Shown here: piece by piece, positions 1 to 9,221 of the stretch
Position numbering within the stretch: the first letter of the stretch is position 1
How the letters are laid out: every line of letters begins with the position of its first letter
Assembly: GCA_020725465.1 (NCBI GenBank)
Contig: DYEY01000002.1
Span: forward strand, 1 to 64,000
Source of the DNA: Dethiobacter sp.
GTDB lineage: Bacteria; Bacillota; Dethiobacteria; Dethiobacterales; Dethiobacteraceae
Direction of reading: 5' to 3'
DNA length: 64,000 nucleotides
Notes under the pieces: model-generated
Databases searched by the model: none
What the model was told of the DNA's origin: nothing
Seen by the model: the letters and a program-made list of their open reading frames with translations, nothing else
Translations under genes and position numbers: made by a program

Positions 1-86
1 CTGGAGGAAAATGAAAAGCCTCCAGGCCGAAAAGCGGCATGGAGACTAGCTTTCGAGTTTCCGAGAAAGTACATAACAAGAAAAGG

Positions 87-130
87 GAAAAAATTTACAC
101 CATGTAGACACTGTCCTACATGGTGTAAAT
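87..130 (-). terminator. Intrinsic terminator after the sigma-54 regulator
   Basis: A perfect 15-bp inverted repeat (93-107 with 116-130, 8-nt loop) lies just past the regulator stop codon. Read on the minus strand it is followed by a run of six or seven T. This is a textbook Rho-independent terminator that ends the regulator transcript. A separate 7-bp stem (1-25) at the window edge cannot be assigned. Confidence 0.9.
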
Positions 131-151
131 ACAGATGCCAAATTTTATAAC

Positions 152-2287
152 TTACAGGTTGTACTGTTTAATTTTCTTGTGCAACCAGGCCCGGCTAATA
201 CCAAGCTTTTCGGCTGCTTTGGTTTTATTCCACTTGCTGTCTTTGAGCGCACTAAGAATTAATTCTCTTTCCGCGGTATTTCTCTTCTCATGAAGCTTAT
301 CGGAAGCCGGGTTATTTCTGCTGCCTGCACCCGATCTAGCGAATAACTCGGGCAGGTCAGTTACTTCTATATATCTTTCATTGCAGAATGCCATGGCTCT
401 TTCCAGGGTATGCTTTAATTCTCTGACATTGCCTGGCCAATCGTACTCATTTAAAACCAGCAGGGCTTCTGGCGAAATGTCTATCACTCTTTTGTTCAAT
501 ATCTTATTATACTCGTCGATAAACTTCGCTATTAATAAAGGAATATCACCGTCTCTCTTCCGCAGGGGCGGTATGTTCAGTTCTATAACATTTATCCTGT
601 AGTAAAGATCTTCCCGAAAAGAACCGGCCTGTACCAGTTCTGACAGGTTCTTGTTTGTTGCCGCCAATATCCTTACGTCTGTTTCTTTTTGCTTTATACC
701 TCCCAATCTTTCATACCTTTTGTCCTGGATAACCCTAAGCAACTTTGCCTGCAACAACATTGGCATATCGCCTATTTCGTCCAGGAATATGGTCCCTTTA
801 TGCGCCAGTTCAAATTTGCCCGGCTTTCCTTGCTTCCTGGCCCCGGTGAACGCACCATCATCATACCCGAAAAGCTCTGATTCCAGAAGGCTTTCCGGAA
901 TAGCGGCACAGTTTACCGTAATAAACGGTCCGTAGCACCTGCTGCTGTTGGCGTGAATAGCCTGGGCAAACAATTCCTTACCGGTACCACTTTCTCCGTA
1001 TAAAATTATCGTAGAGTCAGTCCGGGCTGCCTTTTTAGCCAGCTCAATGGTTTTCTTCATCCATTGGTTCTGGGTTATAATGCTGTCAAAGCTCTTGCTC
1101 ATTTGCAGTTCGCATTTATAGTAAGAAATTTTATTGCTCATCAGTTCAATCTTCGCTGCCAGTTCTTTAATCTCATTTAGGTTACGGAACGAAATTTTTC
1201 CCACGGCACCGACAGATTTCTCATTTTTAAAAATGGGGATACAGGAAATAACGTAATTATTATCGTAATACTTGCTCACAATATTTCTAAGCGACCTTCC
1301 CGACACAGCCACATCATGGAGTTTGCAATCAGGCAGAAATTCTGTAATATGGTGCCCGATAATTTCTTGCCCGTTTTTGTTAATAAAATTGCTGAAAGCT
1401 TCGTTCACAAACCCAACAACGCCCCTGTCATCAACAACGACTATCCCGTCATAAGCCACATTTAAAACGGTTTCCAGCGTCTTGGACAGTTTCTTGTAAC
1501 TGTCAAGCTCTTCTGCGATACTTTCCAGGTCCTTTATTTCCTGTAAAACACTGATGGTGCCAATAATGGCGTCATGTTCAATAATACAGGCAACGTTGGC
1601 ATAATAAGGGTTTCCGCCTATTACTATTTTTTCCGCTACCGTTTTTTCACCTGTTTCAATAACCCTTGTAATTATGGCCCCCAGACTGGGTGCAATCCGG
1701 GTAATATCCAAATTGTCGACCTCATCAGATTTGCAGGAAAAAATACTCTCCGCCGATTTGTTTATTGATACAATTCGTCCGGATTTATTGGTTACCACAA
1801 TAGCATTATACATGGCATTATAAAGAGTGTTCATCTGCGCAAGAAGAATTTCTGACTTTTTGTAAAAAGCCATGATAGAGTCTACTTTGGTAAGGATACC
1901 TGTAACTTCACCGGCATCATTAGTTACTATGCCAAACCCGTAAGGGCTGGTAACAATGGCCTTGGTTAATTCTTTCATTGTTATATTTTCGTTAACGCAC
2001 CATACGTGGGGATTGTAAAAGCTGTCTATTTTGGCCGACATATCAATCCCCCTGGCCAGAGCGCTCAAAATATTATTCTTTGAAATAGCCCCAAGAGGTT
2101 TTTTATTTTTATCAACTACCACTAATGATTCTATTTTTTTCAGTTTATGTATTTTATTAACAGCGTCATATAAAGTACTACCGATCTCCAGGCAATGAGC
2201 ATTGGGAGTCATAAGATCTTTTAGCCTTAAATCCAGCGGCAGAGAAATATCATTTACCATCATTGTACTTTTTTCACTCACTGGCAC
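152..2287 (-). CDS. Sigma-54-dependent transcriptional activator (CBS-PAS-PAS-AAA-Fis HTH)
   Basis: Cytoplasmic enhancer-binding protein that would activate RNA polymerase with sigma-54. Visible domains, in order: a CBS pair (about 25-145), two PAS domains (about 150-255 and 270-370), a short coiled linker, and a sigma-54 AAA+ domain (about 405-640) with Walker A GESGTGKE, the sigma-54 contact loop GAFTGA and Walker B FLDEIGD. It ends in a C-terminal Fis-type helix-turn-helix (about 675-712). No receiver domain is present, so it probably senses a small ligand through CBS/PAS rather than a kinase. I prefer the GTG start at 2287, about 8 nt after an AAGGA; a GTG at 2296 lies almost on top of the SD. 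It sits downstream of the acyl-CoA operon on the same strand, which suggests control of that operon (inference). Confidence 0.93.
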   Translation of the reverse strand: MPVSEKSTMMVNDISLPLDLRLKDLMTPNAHCLEIGSTLYDAVNKIHKLKKIESLVVVDKNKKPLGAISKNNILSALARGIDMSAKIDSFYNPHVWCVNENITMKELTKAIVTSPYGFGIVTNDAGEVTGILTKVDSIMAFYKKSEILLAQMNTLYNAMYNAIVVTNKSGRIVSINKSAESIFSCKSDEVDNLDITRIAPSLGAIITRVIETGEKTVAEKIVIGGNPYYANVACIIEHDAIIGTISVLQEIKDLESIAEELDSYKKLSKTLETVLNVAYDGIVVVDDRGVVGFVNEAFSNFINKNGQEIIGHHITEFLPDCKLHDVAVSGRSLRNIVSKYYDNNYVISCIPIFKNEKSVGAVGKISFRNLNEIKELAAKIELMSNKISYYKCELQMSKSFDSIITQNQWMKKTIELAKKAARTDSTIILYGESGTGKELFAQAIHANSSRCYGPFITVNCAAIPESLLESELFGYDDGAFTGARKQGKPGKFELAHKGTIFLDEIGDMPMLLQAKLLRVIQDKRYERLGGIKQKETDVRILAATNKNLSELVQAGSFREDLYYRINVIELNIPPLRKRDGDIPLLIAKFIDEYNKILNKRVIDISPEALLVLNEYDWPGNVRELKHTLERAMAFCNERYIEVTDLPELFARSGAGSRNNPASDKLHEKRNTAERELILSALKDSKWNKTKAAEKLGISRAWLHKKIKQYNL

Positions 2288-2331
2288 TAAGACCACATCC
2301 TTTTATAAAATTTTACGAAAATTCTTATTTT

Positions 2332-2361
2332 AGTATATCAAATATGATTACAATTTGTAAA
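2332..2361 (-). promoter_or_regulatory. Candidate sigma-A promoter of the sigma-54 regulator
   Basis: Minus strand: TTTACA (2361-2356), 18-bp spacer, TATACT (2337-2332), in AT-rich DNA about 45-75 bp upstream of the regulator start. It is a reasonable housekeeping promoter match in the right place, seen by eye only. Confidence 0.5.
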
Positions 2362-2367
2362 GGTATA

Positions 2368-2384
2368 GTTTACAGCTAGTAAAC
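2368..2384. promoter_or_regulatory. Palindromic operator candidate GTTTAC-N5-GTAAAC
   Basis: A perfect 6-bp inverted repeat with a 5-bp centre lies 7 bp upstream of the candidate -35 box of the sigma-54 regulator. The position suits an autoregulatory or other repressor/activator site. The binding protein is unknown. Confidence 0.4.
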
Positions 2385-2736
2385 TGCCTGGCTTACGATT
2401 CTAAAGGGGACAATAGCATCTAAAACCATCACCTGCCACCCTATATCAAACCGTACGTGACCTAATAATGCATAAGGCTTACCACCCTATCAGACCAGGG
2501 ATGACCTTAGCTAGCGCGAGTTTATTCTATGGCCTACCGGCTGCCCTTACTGCGAGGCGGCCATGGTGAATTGAAATCGGCTACCGGGGCGGCGGCTGAG
2601 GAATCTAGACGGCGCCGTGGCGCCAAAGGCAACCGGGGCAACAGTTGTTGCCCCGGTTTATTTTTGTGTAGGGTTATCCAGTAACTGCCCTCAATATTTG
2701 GCTTACATCCTTACTGTGCTAGCCGCATTAACCAGC
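2385..2736. other. Intergenic stretch with no recognised gene; one strong stem-loop
   Basis: About 350 bp without a convincing gene. A perfect 12-bp stem with a 4-nt loop (2631-2658) is followed on the plus strand by TATTTTTG, so it is best read as a plus-strand terminator although no intact plus-strand gene precedes it. A short plus frame at 2515-2574 ends in CPYCEAAMVN and a stop, and could be the 3' scrap of a lost gene. CCACCCTAT occurs twice (2436-2444, 2482-2490). Confidence 0.45.
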
Positions 2737-3201
2737 TCACTTCGTTTGCTGGGTCAGGCCTGACCACAAATCTTTTTCCAGCAGAAACTGGGCCAGCAGC
2801 ATGGCGGCGCCGCCGGTTATCTTCAGGCAGGAACGAAGGTGCTCCTTGCTCTCAAAGTCGCCGCCGGGGTTTAAGACACGGCAGCAGGTGCCGCCGAATT
2901 TTTCGCTGAACCGGTCGTGCAGCTCTCCGGCCAATTGGTAAACATTGTCCAGTTTGCTCTCCAGGTTGTCGCGGCCGGCCAACATCCCCAGCACCATCTG
3001 GGAGCCGGCCAGGGCGCCGCAGGAACAGCCGGCACGGCCCATGCCGCCGCCGAAGACCGAGGCGAGGCGGGATACTTCAGGGCCGAATTTGCCGGGGAGG
3101 AGGTCTATAAAGGCGCGGAGTACCGCCTCCGCGCAGTTGTAACCCTGCTTAAAGTAGCCGCCGGCGGCGTTCCTGGCCTCCAGCGGCAGGTCTTGGCTCA
3201 T
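2737..3201 (-). CDS. C_GCAxxG_C_C family protein
   Basis: 154-residue cysteine-rich protein of the family named C_GCAxxG_C_C. Visible signatures: YNCAEAVL near the N-terminus, [12 protein letters not shown] in the middle, a TCC pair, and a late Cys in RSCLKITGG, followed by a hydrophobic C-terminal helix. The family's biochemical role is not established; conserved cysteines suggest metal or Fe-S binding or redox activity. Its start overlaps the stop of the mutase small-subunit gene by 4 nt (ATGA type), so it is translationally coupled and is the last gene of the acyl-CoA operon. Confidence 0.85.
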   Translation of the reverse strand: MSQDLPLEARNAAGGYFKQGYNCAEAVLRAFIDLLPGKFGPEVSRLASVFGGGMGRAGCSCGALAGSQMVLGMLAGRDNLESKLDNVYQLAGELHDRFSEKFGGTCCRVLNPGGDFESKEHLRSCLKITGGAAMLLAQFLLEKDLWSGLTQQTK

Positions 3202-3626
3202 GATACGCCCTCCTTATGTGAGACTTTCTCCCGCATGGCCTCCCGGATCCAGTCGACGATTTCGGAGGTGGCGGTGCCCGGTGTGAAAATTGCGCTGGCA
3301 TTGCCGTTGCTGATCAGTTCCCGGATGTCCTCTTCGGGAATAATCCCGCCGCCTATAACCATGATGTCTCCGGCGCTGTTTTCCTTCAGCAGCTCGCAGA
3401 TGCGGGGGAATATGGTCATGTGGGCGCCGGACAGAATACTGAGGCCGATAATATCCACGTCTTCCTGTATGGCAGCCTCCACCACCTGTTCCGGGGTCTG
3501 GTGCAGTCCGGTATAGACCACTTCCATGCCGGCGTCGCGCAGAGCTCGGGCCACCACCTTGGCGCCCCGGTCATGGCCGTCAAGCCCCGGCTTGGCTACG
3601 AGGACACGTATTTTTCTTTCTCCCAT
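3198..3626 (-). CDS. icmB: Acyl-CoA mutase small (B12-binding) subunit, isobutyryl-CoA mutase type
   Basis: 142-residue cobalamin-binding subunit of a split coenzyme-B12 carbon-skeleton mutase. The DxHxxG motif is visible (D16-G-H18-D-R-G21); His18 would be the lower axial cobalt ligand. Later Rossmann-fold segments ([17 protein letters not shown]) carry the nucleotide tail of B12. It lies 15 nt downstream of the large-subunit gene and is coupled to the next gene by a 4-nt overlap. The subunit alone does not show substrate; the isobutyryl-CoA call comes from the large subunit. An automatic annotation would probably say methylmalonyl-CoA mutase C-terminal domain. Confidence 0.88.
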   Translation of the reverse strand: MGERKIRVLVAKPGLDGHDRGAKVVARALRDAGMEVVYTGLHQTPEQVVEAAIQEDVDIIGLSILSGAHMTIFPRICELLKENSAGDIMVIGGGIIPEEDIRELISNGNASAIFTPGTATSEIVDWIREAMREKVSHKEGVS

Positions 3627-3641
3627 TAGGCTCCCTCCCTC

Positions 3642-5306
3642 CTAAAAAATCGGCTTTTCTTTGTAGGTACCGAAAACATCGCGGAAGACCTGGATGATTT
3701 CCCCTTCGGTGGCGTAGGCTCTGACGGCATCCAGAATCAACGGGATCAGGTTGTCCGGGCCGGAGGCGGCTTGGCGCAGGGCTTCCAGCCGGTTGGCGCA
3801 GACGATGTTGTCGCGGGTTTCCCGTACTTTGCGCACCCGGGCTTTCTGTTCTTCTTCTATCCGGGGGTCAATCTTAAGCAGTTCTATTCCCAGCTCCTCG
3901 TCGGTGACATATTCGTTGACGCCGACGATAATGCGCTCTTTTTTCTCGATTTCCTGCTGGTAGCGGTAGGCGGCGTCGGCGATTTCCTGCTGGAAGAAGC
4001 CGGCGTCGATGGCTGGCAGTACGCCGCCGAAGGCTTCGATGCGCTCGAAGTATTTCTCGCACTCTTCCTCCATCTGGTTGGTCAGGGCCTCAACGAAGTA
4101 GGAACCGGCCAGCGGGTCGATGGTGTTGGCCACGCCGGTTTCTTCGGCGATGATCTGCTGGGTGCGCAGGGCGATACGGACCGCTTTTTCCGTGGGCAGC
4201 GCCAGCACTTCGTCCATGGAGTTGGTGTGCAGCGACTGGGTGCCGCCCAGGACAGCCGCCAGCGCCTCGTAGGCAGTGCGGATGATGTTGTTTTCCGGCT
4301 GCTGGGCGGTAAGAGAGCAGCCGGCGGTCTGGGTATGGAAGCGCATCAGGAGGGAACGCTCATCTTTGGCGCCGTATTTCTCCTTCATGCGGCGCGCCCA
4401 GATCCTCCTGGCGGCCCGGTACTTGGCGATTTCCTCAAAGAAGTCCATATGGGAGTTGAAGAAAAAGGAAAGGCGGGGGGCGAAAGTATCCACGTCCAAG
4501 CCGGCTGCTATGCCCGCCTCCACGTAGGCGAAGCCGTCGGCCAGGGTAAAGGCCAGCTCCTGCACGGCGGTGGAACCGGCTTCCCGGATATGGTAGCCGG
4601 AAATGCTGACGGTGTTCCACTTGGGCACGTGCTGCGCGGCGAAGGCAAAAATGTCGGTGATGAGCCGGAGGGAGGGCTCGGGAGGGAAAATCCAGGACTT
4701 CTGGGCGATGTATTCTTTTAAGATGTCGTTTTGGATGGTGCCACCCAGTTTGTGGGGGGGCACTCCCTGTTTTTCAGCGGTGGCGATATATAGGCACCAG
4801 AGGACGGCTGCCGGAGCGTTGATGGTCATGGAGGTGGTTATCTTGTCCAGCGGAATCTGGCTGAAAAGTGTCTCCATGTCGTCCAGGGAATCGATGGCCA
4901 CGCCCACCCGTCCCACTTCGCCGAAAGCGCGGGGATGGTCTGAGTCGTAGCCCATGATGGTAGGCATGTCGAAAGCCACTGACAGGCCGGTCTGGCCCTG
5001 GCTGAGCAGGTAGCGGTAGCGTTCGTTGGATTCTTTGGCGGTGGCAAAGCCGGAAAACTGGCGCATGGTCCAGAGGCGGCCGCGGTACATGTTTTTCTGG
5101 ACGCCGCGGGTATATGGGTACGAACCGGGAAAGTTCAGGTCTTTCATATAGTCGAGATCACGGATGTCTTCGGGCGTGTACAGTGCTTTGACGGGAACCG
5201 AGGATACTGTCATGAACTTTTGCTGCCTGGCCGGAAGTTTTCCGACCTCTTCTTCCCATTCCTGTCTGGCCCGGCTGATCTCAGCCAAGCCGGAGTTTTG
5301 GCACAT
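3642..5306 (-). CDS. icmA: Acyl-CoA mutase large subunit with isobutyryl-CoA mutase active-site residues
   Basis: 554-residue TIM-barrel subunit of an adenosylcobalamin mutase. Family landmarks line up with Propionibacterium methylmalonyl-CoA mutase with a constant offset of 5: His239 in SGYH (His244), Thr190 (Thr195), Gln192 (Gln197). The two residues that hold the substrate carboxylate in methylmalonyl-CoA mutase are changed: Tyr89 is Phe84 (in MRQF) and Arg207 is Gln202 (in EYIAQK). Phe/Gln is the known signature of isobutyryl-CoA mutase, which interconverts isobutyryl-CoA and butyryl-CoA. The operon around it supplies every step from butyryl-CoA to acetyl-CoA, which fits. 2-Hydroxyisobutyryl-CoA mutase has Ile at the first position, so it is less likely. 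Confidence 0.88.
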   Translation of the reverse strand: MCQNSGLAEISRARQEWEEEVGKLPARQQKFMTVSSVPVKALYTPEDIRDLDYMKDLNFPGSYPYTRGVQKNMYRGRLWTMRQFSGFATAKESNERYRYLLSQGQTGLSVAFDMPTIMGYDSDHPRAFGEVGRVGVAIDSLDDMETLFSQIPLDKITTSMTINAPAAVLWCLYIATAEKQGVPPHKLGGTIQNDILKEYIAQKSWIFPPEPSLRLITDIFAFAAQHVPKWNTVSISGYHIREAGSTAVQELAFTLADGFAYVEAGIAAGLDVDTFAPRLSFFFNSHMDFFEEIAKYRAARRIWARRMKEKYGAKDERSLLMRFHTQTAGCSLTAQQPENNIIRTAYEALAAVLGGTQSLHTNSMDEVLALPTEKAVRIALRTQQIIAEETGVANTIDPLAGSYFVEALTNQMEEECEKYFERIEAFGGVLPAIDAGFFQQEIADAAYRYQQEIEKKERIIVGVNEYVTDEELGIELLKIDPRIEEEQKARVRKVRETRDNIVCANRLEALRQAASGPDNLIPLILDAVRAYATEGEIIQVFRDVFGTYKEKPIF

Positions 5307-5333
5307 GGTCTAACCCCCTTTTCAACTTCCTTT

Positions 5334-6296
5334 TCACTCTTTACACCGGTCCAGGTTAACCTGCCTCAGAATCTGCAGCGCGGCCGAATAGGGGTCTGTC
5401 TCGCGGCTCACAATCCGCGCCACCACATCGTCAAATTCCGGACTGCCGTGAACCTGCTCCCAGACGGTGCTCTTAATCCTGTATTCGATCAGATCCACCA
5501 CGTCCCGTCGCGTTCTTTCCTTGCGGAGCCTTTCCAGGTTGCCGCTTTCTTTCAGATATTCAGAGTGGCGCAGTATGGCGGCGTACATTTCGTCGGTCCC
5601 GCTGCCGTCAATGGTCACGGTGCGTACGATAGGCGGCCGCCAGGGCCTGGTTGCTCCACCGAGGTCCAGCATGATGTTGATTTCCGCCACAGTGCGGTCA
5701 GCACCGGGTAGGTCCGCCTTGTTCACCACGAACACGTCGGCAATTTCCATAATGCCCGCTTTGATGGTCTGCACGCTGTCGCCTCCGGCCGGTGTCAGCA
5801 CCACCAAGGTGGTGTCGGCATACTTGATGATGTCCACTTCCGACTGGCCCACTCCCACCGTTTCCACCACCACCACATCCTTACCGCTGGCATCCAGCAC
5901 CTGGATGGCATCCTTGGTGGCCCGGGAAAGGCCACCAAGGCTGCCGCGGGTACCCATGCTACGGATAAAAACATCTTTGTCCAGGGCGTGCTCCTGCATG
6001 CGGATCCGGTCGCCCAGTATGGCTCCACCGGTAAAGGGACTGGTGGGGTCAACCGCAATGACCCCCACCGTAAGACCCCGGCTGCGCAGTATGGAGAGCA
6101 GCCGGTCCACCAGCGAACTCTTGCCGGCGCCCGGAGCTCCGGTAATACCTATAACGTACGCTTTCCCCGTATGCGGGAAAAGAGCGCTCAGTATCCGGTG
6201 TTTGTCTTTGTCCTCGTTTTCAATCATGGAGATGGCCCTGGCCATCATGCGCCGGTCACCGGAGAGGACGCCGTCCACAATTCTCTGGTCCGCCAT
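5334..6296 (-). CDS. meaB: MeaB/ArgK family GTPase, mutase chaperone
   Basis: 320-residue G3E-type P-loop GTPase that protects and reactivates B12-dependent mutases and gates adenosylcobalamin delivery. P-loop GAPGAGKS at 53-60, a switch segment ETVGVGQSE, and the guanine-specificity motif NKAD are visible. The full family length is present. The gene lies 27 nt upstream of the mutase large subunit and 20 nt downstream of the adenosyltransferase gene, so cofactor maker, chaperone and enzyme are expressed together. Confidence 0.94.
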   Translation of the reverse strand: MADQRIVDGVLSGDRRMMARAISMIENEDKDKHRILSALFPHTGKAYVIGITGAPGAGKSSLVDRLLSILRSRGLTVGVIAVDPTSPFTGGAILGDRIRMQEHALDKDVFIRSMGTRGSLGGLSRATKDAIQVLDASGKDVVVVETVGVGQSEVDIIKYADTTLVVLTPAGGDSVQTIKAGIMEIADVFVVNKADLPGADRTVAEINIMLDLGGATRPWRPPIVRTVTIDGSGTDEMYAAILRHSEYLKESGNLERLRKERTRRDVVDLIEYRIKSTVWEQVHGSPEFDDVVARIVSRETDPYSAALQILRQVNLDRCKE

Positions 6297-6316
6297 GGAA
6301 CCACCTGCCGTTTCAC

Positions 6317-6847
6317 TTAGAATTCGATGCCAGGTCTCGCCTTCATACCGCTCTGGTAATGGTGCTTGATTTCTACGACTTCGCTGACCAGGTCGGCCGC
6401 CGCCACTATTTCCGGCGGGGCGTTGCGTCCGGTCAGCATTACATCTACCCGGGCAGGACGGCTGCTTAGCATTTCCAGCACTTCCCCGGTGGCGATCAGC
6501 CCGTAGTCCATGGCAAAGTTGATTTCATCAAAGATAACCAGGTCATACTGCCCGCTGTTTACAGCCTCTTTGCCCCGGGCAAAGACAGCGCGGGCGTCAT
6601 CCATATCTTCCTGTGTGAACTCACCACGCTTTGTGATGCGGCTTCTTTCCGACTGCACCACGGTGAAGGTGGGCAGATATTTCCTGATGGCCTTGATTTC
6701 ACCGTAATTGGGGTCACTTTTGCGAAACTGCACCATGAATACTTTCGCGCCATGGCCGATGGCCCGCAGAGCCAGACCCAGCGCTGCTGTGGTCTTGCCC
6801 TTGCCGTTGCCGGTGTTGACCATCACAAGGCCCTGCTTTGGTTCCAT
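6317..6847 (-). CDS. cobO: Cob(I)alamin adenosyltransferase, CobO/BtuR (CobA) family
   Basis: 176-residue ATP:corrinoid adenosyltransferase that makes the 5'-deoxyadenosyl form of B12 needed by the mutase. The family P-loop GNGKGKTTAA is near the N-terminus (about 13-22), with VIFDEINFA in the middle and the C-terminal EIKHHYQSGMKARPG typical of this family. Placement between the acyl-CoA dehydrogenases and meaB suggests the copy is dedicated to the mutase rather than to de novo B12 synthesis. Confidence 0.93.
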   Translation of the reverse strand: MEPKQGLVMVNTGNGKGKTTAALGLALRAIGHGAKVFMVQFRKSDPNYGEIKAIRKYLPTFTVVQSERSRITKRGEFTQEDMDDARAVFARGKEAVNSGQYDLVIFDEINFAMDYGLIATGEVLEMLSSRPARVDVMLTGRNAPPEIVAAADLVSEVVEIKHHYQSGMKARPGIEF

Positions 6848-6872
6848 GCTTAAACCACCTTTGGTACGATTG

Positions 6873-8009
6873 TTATTGTTTCAGGTAGCGGGAAATTACC
6901 AGGCGGTGAATTTCATTGGTGCCCTCATAGATCTGGGTAATCTTGGCATCACGCATCATACGTTCCACCGGGTATTCCCGGCTGTAGCCGTAACCGCCGA
7001 AAATCTGCACCGCGTTGGTGGTGATCTCCATGGCGGCATCAGAAGCGAAAAGTTTGGCCATAGCCGAGACCTTGCCATAGGGCAGGCCCTGTTGTTCAAA
7101 CCAGGCGGCCTGGTAGGTGAGCAGGCGGGCTGCTTCGATCTTGGTAGCCATGTCGGCCAGCATGAAGGATACCGCCTGGAAGTTAAAGATAGGCTGGCCG
7201 AACTGCTCCCGGGTCTGGGAATACTTCAGCGCCGCTTCCATGGCTCCCTGGGCGATGCCGGTGGCCTGGGCGGCGATGCCGTTGCGACCGCCATCCAGTG
7301 TGGTCATGGCGATTTTAAAGCCGTCCCCCTCGTTGCCGAGCAGGTTCTCTTTCGGCACTTTGCACTCTTCGAACACCAGCTCGCAGGTGCTGGCGCCACG
7401 GATACCCAGCTTGCGCTCGTGACCGCCGATTTTGAAACCGGGGAATTTGCTTTCCACGATGAAGGCACTGATGCCCTTGGTACCCTTGCTTTTGTCGGTC
7501 ATGGCAAAGACCACGAAAATCTCGCCGTCGCCGTTACTGATAAACATCTTGGAACCGTTGAGGTAGTAGTAGTCTCCTTCCAGGCGGGCGGTGGTGAGCA
7601 TGCGGGCGGCATCGGAGCCGGCGTTGGGCTCGGTAAGCCCGAAGCCTCCCAGGGCTGTCCCTTGGGCCAGCTGGGTCAGGTACTTCATTTTCTGGTCTTC
7701 GGTGCCGTATTTCCAGATCGGCCATGAGCAAAGGGAAATGTGGGCGGACAGGGTGACGCCCATGGAAGCGCAGACCCGGGACAACTCCTCCACGGCGATG
7801 ACGTATGCCAGGAAACCGGCTTCAGAACCGCCGTATTTTTCTTCCCAGGGCAGGCCGGTCAGACCCATTTCACCCATTTTGTCAAAAATACTGCGGTCAA
7901 AATACTCTTTCTCGTCCCGCTCCGCTGCGGTGGGCGCCACCTCTTTTTCAGCGAAGTCGCGTACTGTCTTTCTGATCATCTCCAGTTCCGGTGTGAGTTG
8001 GAAGTTCAT
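6873..8009 (-). CDS. Acyl-CoA dehydrogenase (short-chain, butyryl/isobutyryl-CoA type)
   Basis: 378-residue FAD flavoprotein oxidising a saturated acyl-CoA to the 2-enoyl-CoA. Typical segments: [10 protein letters not shown] (FAD/substrate loop), [16 protein letters not shown], and the C-terminal [10 protein letters not shown] holding the catalytic Glu. The start is the ATG at 8009, preceded by GGAGG; a TTG just before it is not needed. It is the second of two adjacent paralogues. In a butyrate/isobutyrate oxidiser one may act on butyryl-CoA and the other on a branched or related acyl-CoA, but specificity cannot be read from the sequence. No etfAB genes are nearby, so electrons must go to ETF encoded elsewhere. 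Confidence 0.92.
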   Translation of the reverse strand: MNFQLTPELEMIRKTVRDFAEKEVAPTAAERDEKEYFDRSIFDKMGEMGLTGLPWEEKYGGSEAGFLAYVIAVEELSRVCASMGVTLSAHISLCSWPIWKYGTEDQKMKYLTQLAQGTALGGFGLTEPNAGSDAARMLTTARLEGDYYYLNGSKMFISNGDGEIFVVFAMTDKSKGTKGISAFIVESKFPGFKIGGHERKLGIRGASTCELVFEECKVPKENLLGNEGDGFKIAMTTLDGGRNGIAAQATGIAQGAMEAALKYSQTREQFGQPIFNFQAVSFMLADMATKIEAARLLTYQAAWFEQQGLPYGKVSAMAKLFASDAAMEITTNAVQIFGGYGYSREYPVERMMRDAKITQIYEGTNEIHRLVISRYLKQ

Positions 8010-8066
8010 CAATACTGCCTCCTTTTTTCGTTTTATTCTTATTTTGCCAACTCTTTTTGACAGGAA

Positions 8067-9212
8067 TTATAACCCTTTCTGCAGCGCCCTGGCGATAACC
8101 AGGCGCTGAATCTGGTTGGTTCCCTCGTAAATCTGGGTAACCTTGGCGTCACGGAAAAGTCGCTCCACCGGGTAGTCACGGATGTAGCCGTATCCCCCAA
8201 AGGCTTGGACCGCCTCGATGGCAGCGTACATGGCGGTGTCAGTAGCGTACATCTTGGCCATGGACGCCTGTTTACCGCAGGGAAGATTGTTTTGTTTCAG
8301 CCAGGCTGCCTGGTAAACCAAAAGCCGCGCCGCCTCGATGCGGGTAGCCATGTTGGCCAGCTTAAATGATACCGCCTGAAAGTCAAATACCGGCTGGCCG
8401 AACTGTTCCCGTTTCCTGGTGTACTTCAATGCTTCGTCCAGGGCCGCCTGGGCGATGCCCAGTCCCTGAGCGGCTATTCCGATGCGGCCGCCGTCAAGCA
8501 GGCTCATGGCGATCTTGAAACCTTCCCCTTCTTCACCGAGGCGCTGGCTGGCCGGTACCCGGCAGTCCTCAAAGATCAGCTCCGTGGTGATGTCGGCATT
8601 TAAGCCCATTTTTTTCTCCACGGCACCAACCCTGAAACCCGGGGTGTCTTTGTCCACCAGGAAGGCGGTGATGCCCCGGCTGCCCAGTTTCCTGTCCAGG
8701 GTGGCAAACACAGTGTAAACTTCGGCGTGGCCTCCGTTGCTGATAAAGATTTTGGAACCGTTCAGGACATATTCGTCCCCTTCACGCCTGGCGCTGGTGC
8801 GCAGGCTGGCGGCATCAGAGCCGGCGCCGGGTTCAGTCAGCGCGTAGGCGCCGATGTATTCGCCTCCCGCCAGTTTGGGCACGTATTTCCGGCGCTGCTC
8901 CTCGGTGCCGTACAGGTATATGGGGAAAGTACCAACGGAGGTATGGACGGCCAAAATCACGCCGGTGGAGGCGCAGGCCCGGGAAACTTCCTCCAGAAAC
9001 AGGATGTAAGTAAGAAAATCCTGACCTGCCCCGCCGTACTCCCTGGGGATGGGAATGCCCATAAAGCCCTGGGCTGCCATCTTCTTAATTATTTCAGCCG
9101 GAAACTGAGCTGTTTCATCGTAGTGGGCGGCGTACGGCGCTATTTCTTTTTCGGCGAATTCCCGGAAAAGCTTTTGGCTGGCAGCCTGCTCTGCGGTCAG
9201 TCTGAAATCCAT
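8067..9212 (-). CDS. Acyl-CoA dehydrogenase (short-chain), paralogue of the next gene
   Basis: 381-residue acyl-CoA dehydrogenase, closely similar along its length to the neighbour at 6873-8009. FAD loop LTEPGAGSDA, FISNGGHAEV, QAVSFKLANMA, and catalytic-Glu motif YEGTNQIQRL at the C-terminus are visible. The gene follows the crotonase gene by 9 nt. Tandem duplication with divergence suggests two substrate ranges or an isoenzyme pair in reversible butyrate oxidation. It acts in the cytoplasm with electron-transferring flavoprotein. Confidence 0.92.
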   Translation of the reverse strand: MDFRLTAEQAASQKLFREFAEKEIAPYAAHYDETAQFPAEIIKKMAAQGFMGIPIPREYGGAGQDFLTYILFLEEVSRACASTGVILAVHTSVGTFPIYLYGTEEQRRKYVPKLAGGEYIGAYALTEPGAGSDAASLRTSARREGDEYVLNGSKIFISNGGHAEVYTVFATLDRKLGSRGITAFLVDKDTPGFRVGAVEKKMGLNADITTELIFEDCRVPASQRLGEEGEGFKIAMSLLDGGRIGIAAQGLGIAQAALDEALKYTRKREQFGQPVFDFQAVSFKLANMATRIEAARLLVYQAAWLKQNNLPCGKQASMAKMYATDTAMYAAIEAVQAFGGYGYIRDYPVERLFRDAKVTQIYEGTNQIQRLVIARALQKGL

Positions 9213-9221
9213 TACGCCACC

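Noticed and set aside
2400-2500. Possible group II intron or insertion-element scar (ACCGTACGTGA and two CCACCCTAT repeats)
   Set aside because: The match is short and no intron domain V, terminal inverted repeats or enzyme fragment could be seen.
3642-5306. Methylmalonyl-CoA mutase and a propionate (methylmalonyl-CoA) pathway
   Set aside because: The carboxylate-binding Tyr and Arg are replaced by Phe and Gln, and no epimerase, transcarboxylase or succinate-side genes are present in the window.
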